NCBI GenBank assembly: GCA_902363445.1
Contig: CABJAB010000007.1
Location: 62,001-126,000, forward strand
DNA from: Lachnospiraceae bacterium
Lineage (GTDB): Bacteria > Bacillota > Clostridia > Lachnospirales > Lachnospiraceae
DNA length: 64,000 nt
Reading direction: 5' to 3'
The position numbers and the translations under genes were made by a program. Shown here piece after piece: positions 1 through 8,171 of the stretch (positions within the stretch are counted from its first letter, which is position 1; each line of letters opens with the position of its first letter). Under the pieces are notes generated by a model. It was not told the DNA's origin. It saw only the letters and a list, made by a program, of their open reading frames with translations, and did not search any database.

Positions 1-34
1 ACATTGCCTTAAAGGCTACGGGAGGTAAAACAAC

Positions 35-1210
35 ATGAGCGGGGAAAATATTAAAAAACGTCCGGATCTGTTCGGCGTGATTTATAAAAATAGTTTAGTA
101 GTGGAAATGCTGATCATCGGCGTTGTCTTTCAGGTACTGAGCAAGGGGCTGTTCCTGGGAGTGCAGAACCTTTCCAATATTTTGCTGCAGGGAGCTACGT
201 GTTCTATCATTGCCATTACCATGTGCCTGGTCATCATCACCTGCAACGCGGACCTTTCCGCTGGACGGCTGCTGGGAATGTTCGGCATGATCGCGGCGAT
301 CCTGCAGGTGGCCTGGGGAGCAAATCCGGTGCTGGTCCTGGTGATCATTTATGCCCTGGCGATTCTCATCGGCCTGTGGCATGGCTTCTGGGTCGGATAT
401 ATGAGACTTCCGGCGTTCATCGTCACGCTGGCCACACAGCTGGTATTCAATGGGATCACGTTACTCATCAGCTCCGGCAAAACCTTCGGTCCGATGAAAG
501 GTGTTATCGATACGATTGGGAATAAGTATCTTCCGCAGATCGGGAATACCAATAATGCTTCACTGATCCTCGCCGCTGCGGTGGCCGTTATCTATGTTGC
601 TCTCGTGACCATAAAAGAAATGAAAAATATCAAGCTGGGCCTGACAAAACCGAAATGGGGAAAGGTCATAACAAAAATGATCGTGACTCTCATCGTCATA
701 GGAGTCATTACAGGTGTCGTCTGCCAGTACAGGGGCTTTTCCTACAGTATGCTGATCTTATTTGTGCTGACGCTGCTGCTGGCTTATGTGATCAATAATA
801 CGAAGTTTGGCAGATACATATATGCCATCGGCGGAAATGTGGAGGCAGCAAAGCTTTCCGGCATCAATGTACCCCGGGAAACGCTTAAATTATATGTATT
901 ACATACGATTATAGTTGCGACAGCATCTTTGGTATATGTGGGCCGCGTAGGACAGGCGGCGCCCGGAGCAGGTCAGGGCTATGAGTTCACCGCTATCACC
1001 GGATGCGTTGTCGGCGGAACGGCTATCACCGGCGGGCGGGGCACCGTGGTCGGAGCTGTGGTCGGAACTATGATAATGGCGGCTCTGGATAACGGCATGA
1101 GCATCCTGAACCTTGGGGTGTCCCTGCAGTACATCGTCCGGGGAATGGTACTGCTGCTCGCGATCGCACTGGATGTTGTCGCTAACAATCGAAAAACAAA
1201 AACTATTTAA
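35..1210 (+). CDS. Sugar ABC transporter permease (XylH/MmsB type)
   Basis: Integral membrane subunit of a monosaccharide ABC importer of the ribose/xylose class. The 391-aa product is almost entirely hydrophobic, with about ten membrane segments. It carries the C-terminal family signature around residues 270-350 (YAIGGNVEAAKLSGI, then a Gly-rich GTAITGGRGTVVGAVVG stretch). The central hydrophilic loop near residues 190-215 is typical of the longer XylH/GguB permeases rather than RbsC. A GGAGG site lies just before the ATG. A stop codon at 10-12 may be the end of the upstream ATPase gene, which lies outside the window. It leads a run of catabolic genes, so the substrate is probably the sugar or sugar acid processed by them. 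The substrate cannot be named from sequence. Confidence 0.9.
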   Translation: MSGENIKKRPDLFGVIYKNSLVVEMLIIGVVFQVLSKGLFLGVQNLSNILLQGATCSIIAITMCLVIITCNADLSAGRLLGMFGMIAAILQVAWGANPVLVLVIIYALAILIGLWHGFWVGYMRLPAFIVTLATQLVFNGITLLISSGKTFGPMKGVIDTIGNKYLPQIGNTNNASLILAAAVAVIYVALVTIKEMKNIKLGLTKPKWGKVITKMIVTLIVIGVITGVVCQYRGFSYSMLILFVLTLLLAYVINNTKFGRYIYAIGGNVEAAKLSGINVPRETLKLYVLHTIIVATASLVYVGRVGQAAPGAGQGYEFTAITGCVVGGTAITGGRGTVVGAVVGTMIMAALDNGMSILNLGVSLQYIVRGMVLLLAIALDVVANNRKTKTI

Positions 1211-1229
1211 GACATAAGGAGAGCTTAAC

Positions 1230-2345
1230 ATGAAAAAGCATAGCATCGCGGATATTAAGGTTCATTTGGTCTCTGCGCCGGTAGCGGGAGGGTTTGCAGA
1301 CGCGACCAGAAAAGTTGAGATGGTTGGCTATACCATCGTCAGGATCACCACGGATACAGGGATAGAAGGATTTGGCGTTACTTATCATGAGGTGGGGGGA
1401 GAAGCCACTAAGCTGATGATTGAAAAGAATATGGCGCCGAGGCTGATCGGAAGAGATCCCTTTGAGACGGAAGAGATCTGGCAGGATATGTTCGCCTACC
1501 TGAGAGGCGTAGGACGAAAAGGACTGATGTTTTGCGCGCTCAGCGCTGTGGACATCGCGCTTTGGGATCTGAAGGGAAAAATCCTGGATCTTCCGCTGTA
1601 TAAGCTCTTTGGAGGCGCGGAGACAAAGATTCCTGTTTACGGAAGCGGAGGCTGGACTTCTTATACGGACGAACAGCTGGTTCAGGAAATGAAGGATCTG
1701 GTACAAAAGGACGGATACCGGATGGTTAAATTTAAAGTGGGCGTCGACGGCGGGAACAGTCCTATGCGGGATCTGGAACGGGTCCGCAAGGTCAGAGAAG
1801 CCCTGGGACCGGACGTGGGCATTATGCTGGATGCCAATAACTGCTGGGACGCGGCGACCGGAGCCAGATTTGCCAATCTGGTCAAGGAATATGACATTAT
1901 GTTTCTGGAGGAGCCGGTGCTTGCCGACGATATTCCGGGGCTTAAAAAATTCAAGAGATCGACCGATATGCCGCTGGCCACCGGCGAACAGGAATACACC
2001 AAATACGGAGCCAGAGATCTCGTCCTGAATGAGTGTGCAGATATAGTCCAGCTGGACGGGACCAGAGCCGGCGGATTTACGGAAATGCTGAAGGTCGCCG
2101 CCATCACTCAGGCATGGAATATCCGGTTTGCCCCCCACGCCATGGAAAACATCCATATCCATTTGATCAGCGCATGCCCGAACGCCCTGTTTTTAGAGCG
2201 GCTGAAGCTTTTTGAGGACATCACCGGAAACATATATGTGGACGCGCCGAAGCCGGATCATGGATTTATGACGATTCCGGATCTGCCGGGACTGGGGCTT
2301 ACATTAAATATGGACTTTATCAAGGAGCATGATGAAAGGTTCTGA
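1230..2345 (+). CDS. Mandelate racemase/muconate lactonizing enzyme family (sugar-acid dehydratase-like)
   Basis: Enolase-superfamily enzyme of 371 aa. Visible catalytic features fit the mandelate racemase subgroup: a KxK motif at K167-F-K169, metal ligands at D201 (DANN), E227 (LEEPV) and E253 (TGEQ), and a D276/H303 dyad (QLDG and APHA). Members of this subgroup abstract the proton alpha to a carboxylate; most in catabolic operons dehydrate aldonic acids to 2-keto-3-deoxy acids. The neighbours, a DeoC-like aldolase, a NanA-like aldolase and an SDR dehydrogenase, favour a sugar-acid dehydratase over a racemase, but the substrate is not deducible. It starts 19 nt after the permease, with AAGGAGAG upstream, so it is probably cotranscribed. 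Confidence 0.88.
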   Translation: MKKHSIADIKVHLVSAPVAGGFADATRKVEMVGYTIVRITTDTGIEGFGVTYHEVGGEATKLMIEKNMAPRLIGRDPFETEEIWQDMFAYLRGVGRKGLMFCALSAVDIALWDLKGKILDLPLYKLFGGAETKIPVYGSGGWTSYTDEQLVQEMKDLVQKDGYRMVKFKVGVDGGNSPMRDLERVRKVREALGPDVGIMLDANNCWDAATGARFANLVKEYDIMFLEEPVLADDIPGLKKFKRSTDMPLATGEQEYTKYGARDLVLNECADIVQLDGTRAGGFTEMLKVAAITQAWNIRFAPHAMENIHIHLISACPNALFLERLKLFEDITGNIYVDAPKPDHGFMTIPDLPGLGLTLNMDFIKEHDERF

Positions 2346-2368
2346 GCATTGAGAGAGAGGAAATAATA

Positions 2369-3118
2369 ATGGCTGATATCGCTAAGATGAGCAAACAGGA
2401 AATCGCGAGATACATTGACAATTCTTTCGTATTGGATCCGGCCGATAATGCAGAGATCTATAAAACATACACAGAAGATATTAAGAAGTATAAATTTGGA
2501 GGAATCTGCGTATTGCCCTATCATATTCCTCTTTTAGTGGAGGAGATAGGCGGCTTCTGCAAAGAAAACGACGTGAAGATCGGATGCCCCATCGGGTTCC
2601 CCTTCGGACAAAATTTCACATCGGTGAAAATGTACGAGGCCAGAGAAGCGGTCCGGATCGGAGCGACTCAGCTGGATATGGCCTGCAACGTATCCGCCCT
2701 GAAGGAAAAACGCTATGACTATTACCGCAAGGAGCTGGAGGAGTTCGCCAAGATTGGGCGGGAATACGGCGTCATGACTAAGGCCATCATTCAGGTGCAG
2801 CATTTAACGGATGAGGAAATCGTGCTGGCCACCAGGTTCGTGGCTGAAGCAGGGATCGATCAGGTGAAATCATCAACGGGGCTGAACGTAGGACTTCGTC
2901 CCAACTATAATGATGTACTTCTGGTAAAAAGTGTGCTGGATGAGATGAAGAGCGATACGAAAATGAAATTCTGTACCGGCAGCGCGCTGGAGGCATACGC
3001 TTTTATTCAGCTGGGCTGTGAATCCATCGGCACACATCTGGGGGTGGAGATCTGTGAAAAGCTTCCTCTGTATCAGGAACAGGTACGGCGTGCCGTCCCG
3101 GCCGGGGTAGTGAAATAA
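2369..3118 (+). CDS. DeoC-like class I aldolase
   Basis: TIM-barrel aldolase of the deoxyribose-phosphate aldolase family, 249 aa. The Schiff-base lysine is K167 in VKSSTG, matching the DeoC signature. A second lysine at K200 (MKFCTG) falls where DeoC has its proton-relay lysine, and D103 lies in the conserved QLDM strand. The loop after K200 differs from the usual KPAGG, so the substrate may not be deoxyribose 5-phosphate. It sits 23 nt after the enolase-superfamily gene in the same direction. In that context it could cleave a keto-deoxy sugar acid or a phosphorylated intermediate; that is inference. Confidence 0.85.
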   Translation: MADIAKMSKQEIARYIDNSFVLDPADNAEIYKTYTEDIKKYKFGGICVLPYHIPLLVEEIGGFCKENDVKIGCPIGFPFGQNFTSVKMYEAREAVRIGATQLDMACNVSALKEKRYDYYRKELEEFAKIGREYGVMTKAIIQVQHLTDEEIVLATRFVAEAGIDQVKSSTGLNVGLRPNYNDVLLVKSVLDEMKSDTKMKFCTGSALEAYAFIQLGCESIGTHLGVEICEKLPLYQEQVRRAVPAGVVK

Positions 3119-3151
3119 AAAACAAAAAGGTATGAATTGAGGAGCTCTGCC

Positions 3152-4501
3152 ATGAGAAAGCAAGAGGAGCGCAATCGGTATTTTTTCGGTCTGGGTACCA
3201 TTGGCAGAGATATGCTGTATGCGTTTAAAACGAACACCCTGCTGTATTTTCTTTCCAATGTGCTTTCCCTGCCGATTCAGACATTTGCGGCAGCGAGCCT
3301 TGTGCTGTCGCTGCTGCGGATCGTCAGCGCCGTAAACGACCCGATCATCGGTATGGTCATCGATAATATCCAGTCTCCTTGGGGGAAGCTCAAGCCGGCG
3401 ATTCTGGCCGGAGGAATAGGCAGCGCGGTCCTATCCCTTGTAATATTCAGCGATATCGGGACGGGCGCCGCTTATATTCTCGTTTTCGCGCTGGTAAATG
3501 TACTGTGGGATCTGTGCTACGGATTCAATGATATCGCCTATTGGACGATGCTGCCGGCACTGTCCGCGGAACAGCGTCAGAGAGAAAAAAACGGAGCTTT
3601 TGCACGGCTGTGCGCCAACGCAGGCTGCTACATCGCATTGATCTTCTGGGAACCGGCGACGTCTGCGTTGGGAAATACGCCCGGAGCATGGTTCCGGGTG
3701 GCGGCTTTTATCAGCGCAGTATACTTGGCGGGACTTTGTTTTCCTCTTTTTGGAGTAAAGGAACGTGGGGCCGGCCGGGCAGGGCGGCCCCGTTCTACGG
3801 CCAAAAAGATGTGGAAAGCGATGGCTGCCAACGATCAGCTCATGTGGCTGGCGCTTATGATCGTACTAAATGCCGTCTGCTATTTTCTCACTTTAGGATT
3901 TGCCGCTTATTATATGCAGTATCTGTATGGAGACAGGGGCATGTATGCCGTGCTCAGCGCTGTCGGAGGCGCAGGCCAGATCCTGGCTATGGCTCTGTTC
4001 CCGATGTTGTCCAGGTTTTCACGGAGCCAGATATTGACGGCCGCGATATTTTTCAATATTTTGGGATATATTCTGTTTATTTTTGCGGATTCGTCCATGC
4101 TCTTGGTGGCGGCGGCCGCGGTCCTGGTCTACTTTTGTCAGGCGGTGATCCAGCTGCTGGAGGTGCTTTTTATGGCGGATACCATCGAATACGGACAGTG
4201 GAAGCTGGGGGAACGGAATGAAGCGGTCACATTTTCTGCTCAGACTCTGGCCAATAAAGTGGCGAGCGCATTGGCAACAGGCATTGTAAGTGTGACGGTG
4301 GTACTGGCGGGGATCAAGAGAGGAAACGTGGCGGCGGAAAGTATCAGTATGTATGGTGCTTTGACCGTGAAAACGGCCATGTGTGTGGTGCCTATTTTTC
4401 TTTTACTCTGCTGTTATTATATTTTTCGGAAAAAATATGTGATCAGCCAGACGTTTTATAAGCGGATCCTGAAGGATCTGAAGGAACGGGACAGTCAGTA
4501 A
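3152..4501 (+). CDS. GPH-type (MelB-like) sugar:cation symporter
   Basis: Major-facilitator transporter of the glycoside-pentoside-hexuronide family, 449 aa, with twelve predicted membrane segments. Family hallmarks visible are the N-terminal GTIGRDMLYAF region, the DPIIGMVIDN motif with the downstream WGKLKP in the first cytoplasmic loop, and the DTIEYGQWKLGERNEAVTFS stretch in the second half. I chose the ATG at 3152 rather than the upstream TTG at 3137 because AGGAG at 3140-3144 overlaps the upstream codons and is well spaced for 3152. A symporter next to an ABC permease suggests two uptake routes or two related substrates. Its 3' end overlaps the convergent ROK gene by 7 nt. Confidence 0.9.
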   Translation: MRKQEERNRYFFGLGTIGRDMLYAFKTNTLLYFLSNVLSLPIQTFAAASLVLSLLRIVSAVNDPIIGMVIDNIQSPWGKLKPAILAGGIGSAVLSLVIFSDIGTGAAYILVFALVNVLWDLCYGFNDIAYWTMLPALSAEQRQREKNGAFARLCANAGCYIALIFWEPATSALGNTPGAWFRVAAFISAVYLAGLCFPLFGVKERGAGRAGRPRSTAKKMWKAMAANDQLMWLALMIVLNAVCYFLTLGFAAYYMQYLYGDRGMYAVLSAVGGAGQILAMALFPMLSRFSRSQILTAAIFFNILGYILFIFADSSMLLVAAAAVLVYFCQAVIQLLEVLFMADTIEYGQWKLGERNEAVTFSAQTLANKVASALATGIVSVTVVLAGIKRGNVAAESISMYGALTVKTAMCVVPIFLLLCCYYIFRKKYVISQTFYKRILKDLKERDSQ

Positions 4502-5499
4502 AGATTATTTTCGATGATCAGATTGAATAAACCACTCTGATAATACTGATCGTAGTTTTTGATGTAACTCAGCTCCGGAAGGTGAGCGGCGGGGATCCGC
4601 CCGGCGCAGAGAGACAGAATGGGGGCGCACATATCCTCCGAAATATTTTCGCCGGTGAGAACACAGACCGCGGGATTGAGAATAGCTGTGTAGCAGCAGA
4701 CTACGCTGGCGACACATTTGATGATGGATTCCCGCCCCTGCTGGATCAGCTCATAGATATCTCCGCCCTCATAGGGAAGGAAGACTACTTCACCGGCGAA
4801 GTGGTTTTCTCCTGTGTGGATCCGGCCGTTGATGATGATACCGGATCCGGCGCCGCCGTCTTTAAAGAAGGAGATGACCACAAGGCTTGAAGGAGCCGCA
4901 CCTTTCTGAAACCTGGAGGCATAAAGGCCGTAGGCGATGGCGTTCATGTTGTTTTCCATATAAAAGTTACAGGAAAAACGGCTGGAAAGACGTCCGACGA
5001 TATCACAGCCGTTCAGTTCGGTCAGGGTACAGGAATGAATATAATCGTCGTCGTGATAACCGGGGATTCCGATGCTGAAGGTCTTTATCTTCGGATATTT
5101 TTCCAATAATGAAGATACCAGATCCTCGATGGACTGGTAAGTGATCACGTCAGGCCAGACCTGCTGCTGCTCAACGGGATTTCCCAGCAGGTCCATGACA
5201 ACATAGGAGAGATAGTGCTGGCTGCCGACGGGAGAAGGAATGATGCAGCAGACATAGGCGAAGTCCTTGTTGTATTTATAAGTTTTAGCCGGCCGCCCGA
5301 CGGTGCTGGATGCGCTGCCGGCCAGGATGATCTCACCGGATTCATAAAGGGTGTTCAGCAGATTGTTGGTGGTAGCGATACTGAGGCCCGTGCGCTGGGC
5401 GACAGAATGCTTTGTCATTTCGCCGGAGGTGCGGATGGCTCTTTTTACCAATATAATATTATTTTCTTTGACCTGATTTACAGTTGTGACTTGATTCAT
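4495..5499 (-). CDS. ROK-family transcriptional repressor
   Basis: The 334-aa product has an N-terminal winged helix-turn-helix (about residues 15-65, with GLSIATTNNLLNTL and the wing motif VGRPAKTY) followed by a ROK sugar-kinase-like fold (GIPGY near residue 150, a GAGSGII glycine motif further on). ROK repressors sense a sugar or sugar phosphate and control the adjacent catabolic operon. The usual ROK zinc motif CxCGxxGC is not visible; the region after ENHFAGE reads VVFLPYEGG instead, so the effector site may be divergent. It is divergent from the NanA-like gene across an AT-rich 154-nt intergenic region, and is the likely local regulator of both arms of this cluster. Confidence 0.9.
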   Translation of the reverse strand: MNQVTTVNQVKENNIILVKRAIRTSGEMTKHSVAQRTGLSIATTNNLLNTLYESGEIILAGSASSTVGRPAKTYKYNKDFAYVCCIIPSPVGSQHYLSYVVMDLLGNPVEQQQVWPDVITYQSIEDLVSSLLEKYPKIKTFSIGIPGYHDDDYIHSCTLTELNGCDIVGRLSSRFSCNFYMENNMNAIAYGLYASRFQKGAAPSSLVVISFFKDGGAGSGIIINGRIHTGENHFAGEVVFLPYEGGDIYELIQQGRESIIKCVASVVCCYTAILNPAVCVLTGENISEDMCAPILSLCAGRIPAAHLPELSYIKNYDQYYQSGLFNLIIENNLY

Positions 5500-5599
5500 C
5501 GTTTATACCGCCATTTCAGCAAGGATTTTATACACAATAAGAATTATTATAAAAGAAACCATAAGAATTTTCAAGACGTAACAGGGCTATTCAGCCGAT

Positions 5600-5620
5600 T
5601 TATTATTAATATTATAATAA
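5600..5620. promoter_or_regulatory. AT-rich imperfect palindrome, candidate ROK operator
   Basis: Arms TTATTAT and ATAATAA around a 7-nt AT-rich centre, located 33 nt before the NanA-like gene in the region divergent from the ROK gene. ROK repressors bind AT-rich inverted repeats. The base composition here makes chance symmetry fairly likely. Confidence 0.35.
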
Positions 5621-5653
5621 CCGGTCCATTAAATTAAATGAGGAGGCAGAAAC

Positions 5654-6538
5654 ATGAAGAAATTTGAAGGAGTATTTCCGGCGATCATCACACCGCTGAA
5701 GGAGGATGAATCACTGAATCTGACAGCGCTGGAAAAGCTGATCGAAAAGACGCTGGCTCAGGGAGTATCGGGTTTTTATGTGGGAGGGAGCACAGGGGAG
5801 TCTTTTTTGCTGCCCGACGGACAGAGGACAGAACTGATACGGGCGGTCTGTGATATTGTCCGCGGACGTGCCGGCGTGATCGCCAATATCGGCACGTTTT
5901 CCACAAGCGCCAGTATCCGGATGGCAGAGCAGGCAGCTGATGCCGGCGTGAGCGCCATATCAGCGGTGCCGCCTTTTTATTTTCCTTATAATAAGACGGA
6001 GATCAAGGAATATTATTATGACATCCAGCGGGCGTCGGGATTGCCTATGATCGTCTATAATGTCCCCAAATTAAGCGGAGTTTCTTTTGGAACGGGAGAA
6101 CTGGAGGAGCTTCTGGGACATGAGGGTATCGCGGGTATTAAACAGACGACCTACGATCTCTATCAGACAGAGACATTAGTACGGAGCTTTCCGGGAAAAA
6201 GCGTTTTCTGCGGACATGATGAGATCTTTTTACCGGCCTTGTCTGTGGGCGTAAACGCTGCTATCGGAAGCACGTTTTCTATCATGGCGGATAAATTCAT
6301 TGAGATTCGAAGGCAGTATCAGAGCGGCCGCCTGGAGAGAGCGAGAGCGCTCCAGGGAAGCGTGAATCAGATGATCGACGTTCTTTTGGAGGTTGGGATC
6401 TTTAAAGCGATAAAGGGTGTGCTGAAGCTTCAGGGGATTGACTGCGGGGACTGCAAACGCCCGTTTAAGGAGCTTACAGAAGCGGACTATAAAAAGCTGG
6501 AGCAGGCGATGAAGATATTAGAAGAAGGAAACAGATAG
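5654..6538 (+). CDS. N-acetylneuraminate lyase / DHDPS superfamily aldolase
   Basis: Class I pyruvate-dependent aldolase or lyase, 294 aa. The Schiff-base lysine is K163 (GIKQTT), with Y135 in the VYNVP motif and the GGSTGE carboxylate-binding loop at residues 44-49. The GGSTGES and YNVPKLSGV stretches resemble bacterial sialic acid lyase more than dihydrodipicolinate synthase. No other sialic acid genes (nanE, nanK, nagA) are present. In this cluster it could equally cleave a 2-keto-3-deoxy sugar acid made by the enolase-superfamily enzyme. AGGAGG lies 9 nt before the ATG. It is followed by the SDR gene after 24 nt. Confidence 0.85.
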   Translation: MKKFEGVFPAIITPLKEDESLNLTALEKLIEKTLAQGVSGFYVGGSTGESFLLPDGQRTELIRAVCDIVRGRAGVIANIGTFSTSASIRMAEQAADAGVSAISAVPPFYFPYNKTEIKEYYYDIQRASGLPMIVYNVPKLSGVSFGTGELEELLGHEGIAGIKQTTYDLYQTETLVRSFPGKSVFCGHDEIFLPALSVGVNAAIGSTFSIMADKFIEIRRQYQSGRLERARALQGSVNQMIDVLLEVGIFKAIKGVLKLQGIDCGDCKRPFKELTEADYKKLEQAMKILEEGNR

Positions 6539-6562
6539 AGCGGAATCCGCGGAAGGAGAAAA

Positions 6563-7336
6563 ATGGACAAACGGGAACTGTTTAGCTTGGAAGGAAAAAA
6601 GGCGGTCATCACCGGCGGAAATCAGGGAATGGGACGGACTGTGGCAGAGTACTTTATCGATTATGGAGCCGAGGTCTGCCTGATAGATTTTTCGAAGGAG
6701 CTGCCTCAGACAGCCGGGGAGATCCAAAGGAATAACGGAGGCATCGTCCATTCGGTCGTTGAGGACCTTTCTCATAGCGAGGGACGGAAAAAAGGATTTG
6801 AAGCTGCGATGGAGCGCCTGGAGGGCAGGCTGGATATTCTCGTCAATTGCGCGGGGATACAGTATCTCTGTGATGCCGCCGATTATCCCTTCAGCGCATA
6901 CAGGAAGGTCATGGACATTAACCTGGACGCCGTATTTGAGCTGAGCCAGATGGCCGGCCGGATCATGCTCGCACAGGGAAGCGGAAAAATAATCAACTTT
7001 GCGTCCATGACCAGCTTTATCGCGGGGCTCCAGGTTTCTGCGTATACAGCATCCAAAGGCGGCGTAATGCAGCTGACAAAAGCGCTTTCCAACGAATGGG
7101 CCGGCAGGGGGGTCCAAGTGAACGCGGTCGCGCCGGGATATATCTGGACCAAGATGAATGAAGACTTTTTTTCCGATAAAGAGGCCAGCTGGAGGATCTT
7201 CCGGCGAATTGCCATGGGAAGATGGGGACGTCCGGAAGATGTGGCTTCCGTGGTGTTGTTTTTGGCCGCAAAAGCATCTGATTATATGACCGGTGTGACA
7301 GTGCCGGTGGACGGTGGATTTTTGGCTATGGAGTGA
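6563..7336 (+). CDS. SDR-family NAD(P)-dependent oxidoreductase
   Basis: Classical short-chain dehydrogenase, 257 aa. It has the cofactor loop TGGNQGMG (17-24), the structural motif NCAG (about 95-98), and the catalytic set S148, Y161 and K165 (YTASK). The C-terminal VDGG motif is intact. Overall layout resembles gluconate 5-dehydrogenase and related sugar or polyol dehydrogenases. Position after the aldolase suggests oxidation or reduction of a sugar acid or its aldehyde product. It is the last gene of the cluster; the left copy of the long repeat begins about 20 nt downstream. Confidence 0.87.
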   Translation: MDKRELFSLEGKKAVITGGNQGMGRTVAEYFIDYGAEVCLIDFSKELPQTAGEIQRNNGGIVHSVVEDLSHSEGRKKGFEAAMERLEGRLDILVNCAGIQYLCDAADYPFSAYRKVMDINLDAVFELSQMAGRIMLAQGSGKIINFASMTSFIAGLQVSAYTASKGGVMQLTKALSNEWAGRGVQVNAVAPGYIWTKMNEDFFSDKEASWRIFRRIAMGRWGRPEDVASVVLFLAAKASDYMTGVTVPVDGGFLAME

Positions 7337-7357
7337 CCGGGCTGAAATCGGAATACT

Positions 7358-8010
7358 AGTTTAGCACCGGCAGAAGTTCCGGTCCGTCACGATTTCGGTT
7401 CGCTGGCGATGCAGGGGCCGCTTTATCCCCGCTCCGGCAGTACTGCTCACATGTCGGCGGGAAATCTAGATGATTTCCCGTCTCCGGTTCGCTCAGAAAC
7501 GGAATTGGTAGTTCCGTTTCTGCCTTCCTCCGCCTGGGGAACACCGGCCGCTGCCCTGCGGCGCTCACCTTTAGGCCGGCTCGGAATCTTTCTGCCGGTG
7601 CCCTGCCTGCCGCACCATTCTGGATGATTTCCGTTCCATTGATTCCAGGAAAGGATCGGATATCCACACGGCCCGCGCGCCTTGCGGCAGCGGGCCGCGG
7701 TGGACCGCCCCAATGGCTTTTAAAACGAATGAGAGCTTATTTCGGTGCGGGAAGAAGCGCAAGAGGAAGAATCCGATTCCATCGTAAGGTGAGCGCCGCA
7801 GGGCGTTAGCAGGATCTTCCCGGCCGCAGGGAGGTAAAAACCGAATCTCATGCAGGTTTTTATTGGAATCTGACATGGAAAAATATCGATTTATCCATGT
7901 CAGTTGGAAAGAACCGACTGAAGGCCGTAAAAATCCTGGTTACGGCTGCCAGTGAGCCGCCTGGATGGAATCGGATTTCCTCTTGCTTTGCAAATCTGAT
8001 AAAGAAAACA
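7358..8010 (+). repeat. Long dispersed repeat, left copy (candidate structured RNA)
   Basis: About 650 nt, matching the region 19676-20232 in inverted orientation, at roughly nine bases in ten by eye. This accounts for nearly all of the 835-nt gap between the SDR and LytTR genes. It is GC-rich at first and dense in hairpins: TAAAAACC/GGTTTTTA near 7832-7860, TGACATGGA/TCCATGTCA (7871-7879 with 7894-7902), GCCGTAA/TTACGGC (7924-7930 with 7940-7946), and a long-range 12-bp match GCACCGGCAGAA (7364-7375) with 7590-7601. Single-base indels between copies break the reading frames, and substitutions preserve pairing, so I treat it as non-coding. The pairing logic favours transcription on the plus strand here, towards the LytTR gene at 8172. 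Confidence 0.9.
7437..7532 (+). other. 96-nt two-hairpin module unique to the left repeat copy
   Basis: Present in the left repeat and absent from the right copy, with CTCCG at both edges. It contains two perfect hairpins: CGGGAAATC/GATTTCCCG (7458-7480) and CAGAAACGGAA/TTCCGTTTCTG (7494-7522). It looks like gain or loss of a folded module within the repeat. Confidence 0.75.
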
Positions 8011-8171
8011 TGTTTGAAAGGTATCAAAAGGTGTATTTTTATATACAAATTACAGGTGCTGTGATAGAATATACCCAGGCTGCAGGGCCGGAATCTTTGG
8101 AATCAGGGATTTCGGCGTTTTTTAATGAGAGATGACCGGATGGGATCGTCGAATAATCGGAGTGATAGAAT

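Noticed and set aside
1203..2162. 319-aa minus-strand ORF opposite the enolase-superfamily gene
   Set aside because: Antisense shadow; the plus-strand gene has full catalytic motifs.
7356..7667. Minus-strand ORF in the left repeat resembling a plus-strand ORF at 20016-20252
   Set aside because: The similarity is explained by the DNA repeat itself. Base changes favour RNA pairing over codons, the second ORF runs beyond the repeat end, and neither has a ribosome site.
7358..8010. Left repeat as an insertion sequence or group II intron
   Set aside because: No transposase or reverse transcriptase frame, no target duplication and no intron-end consensus could be seen.
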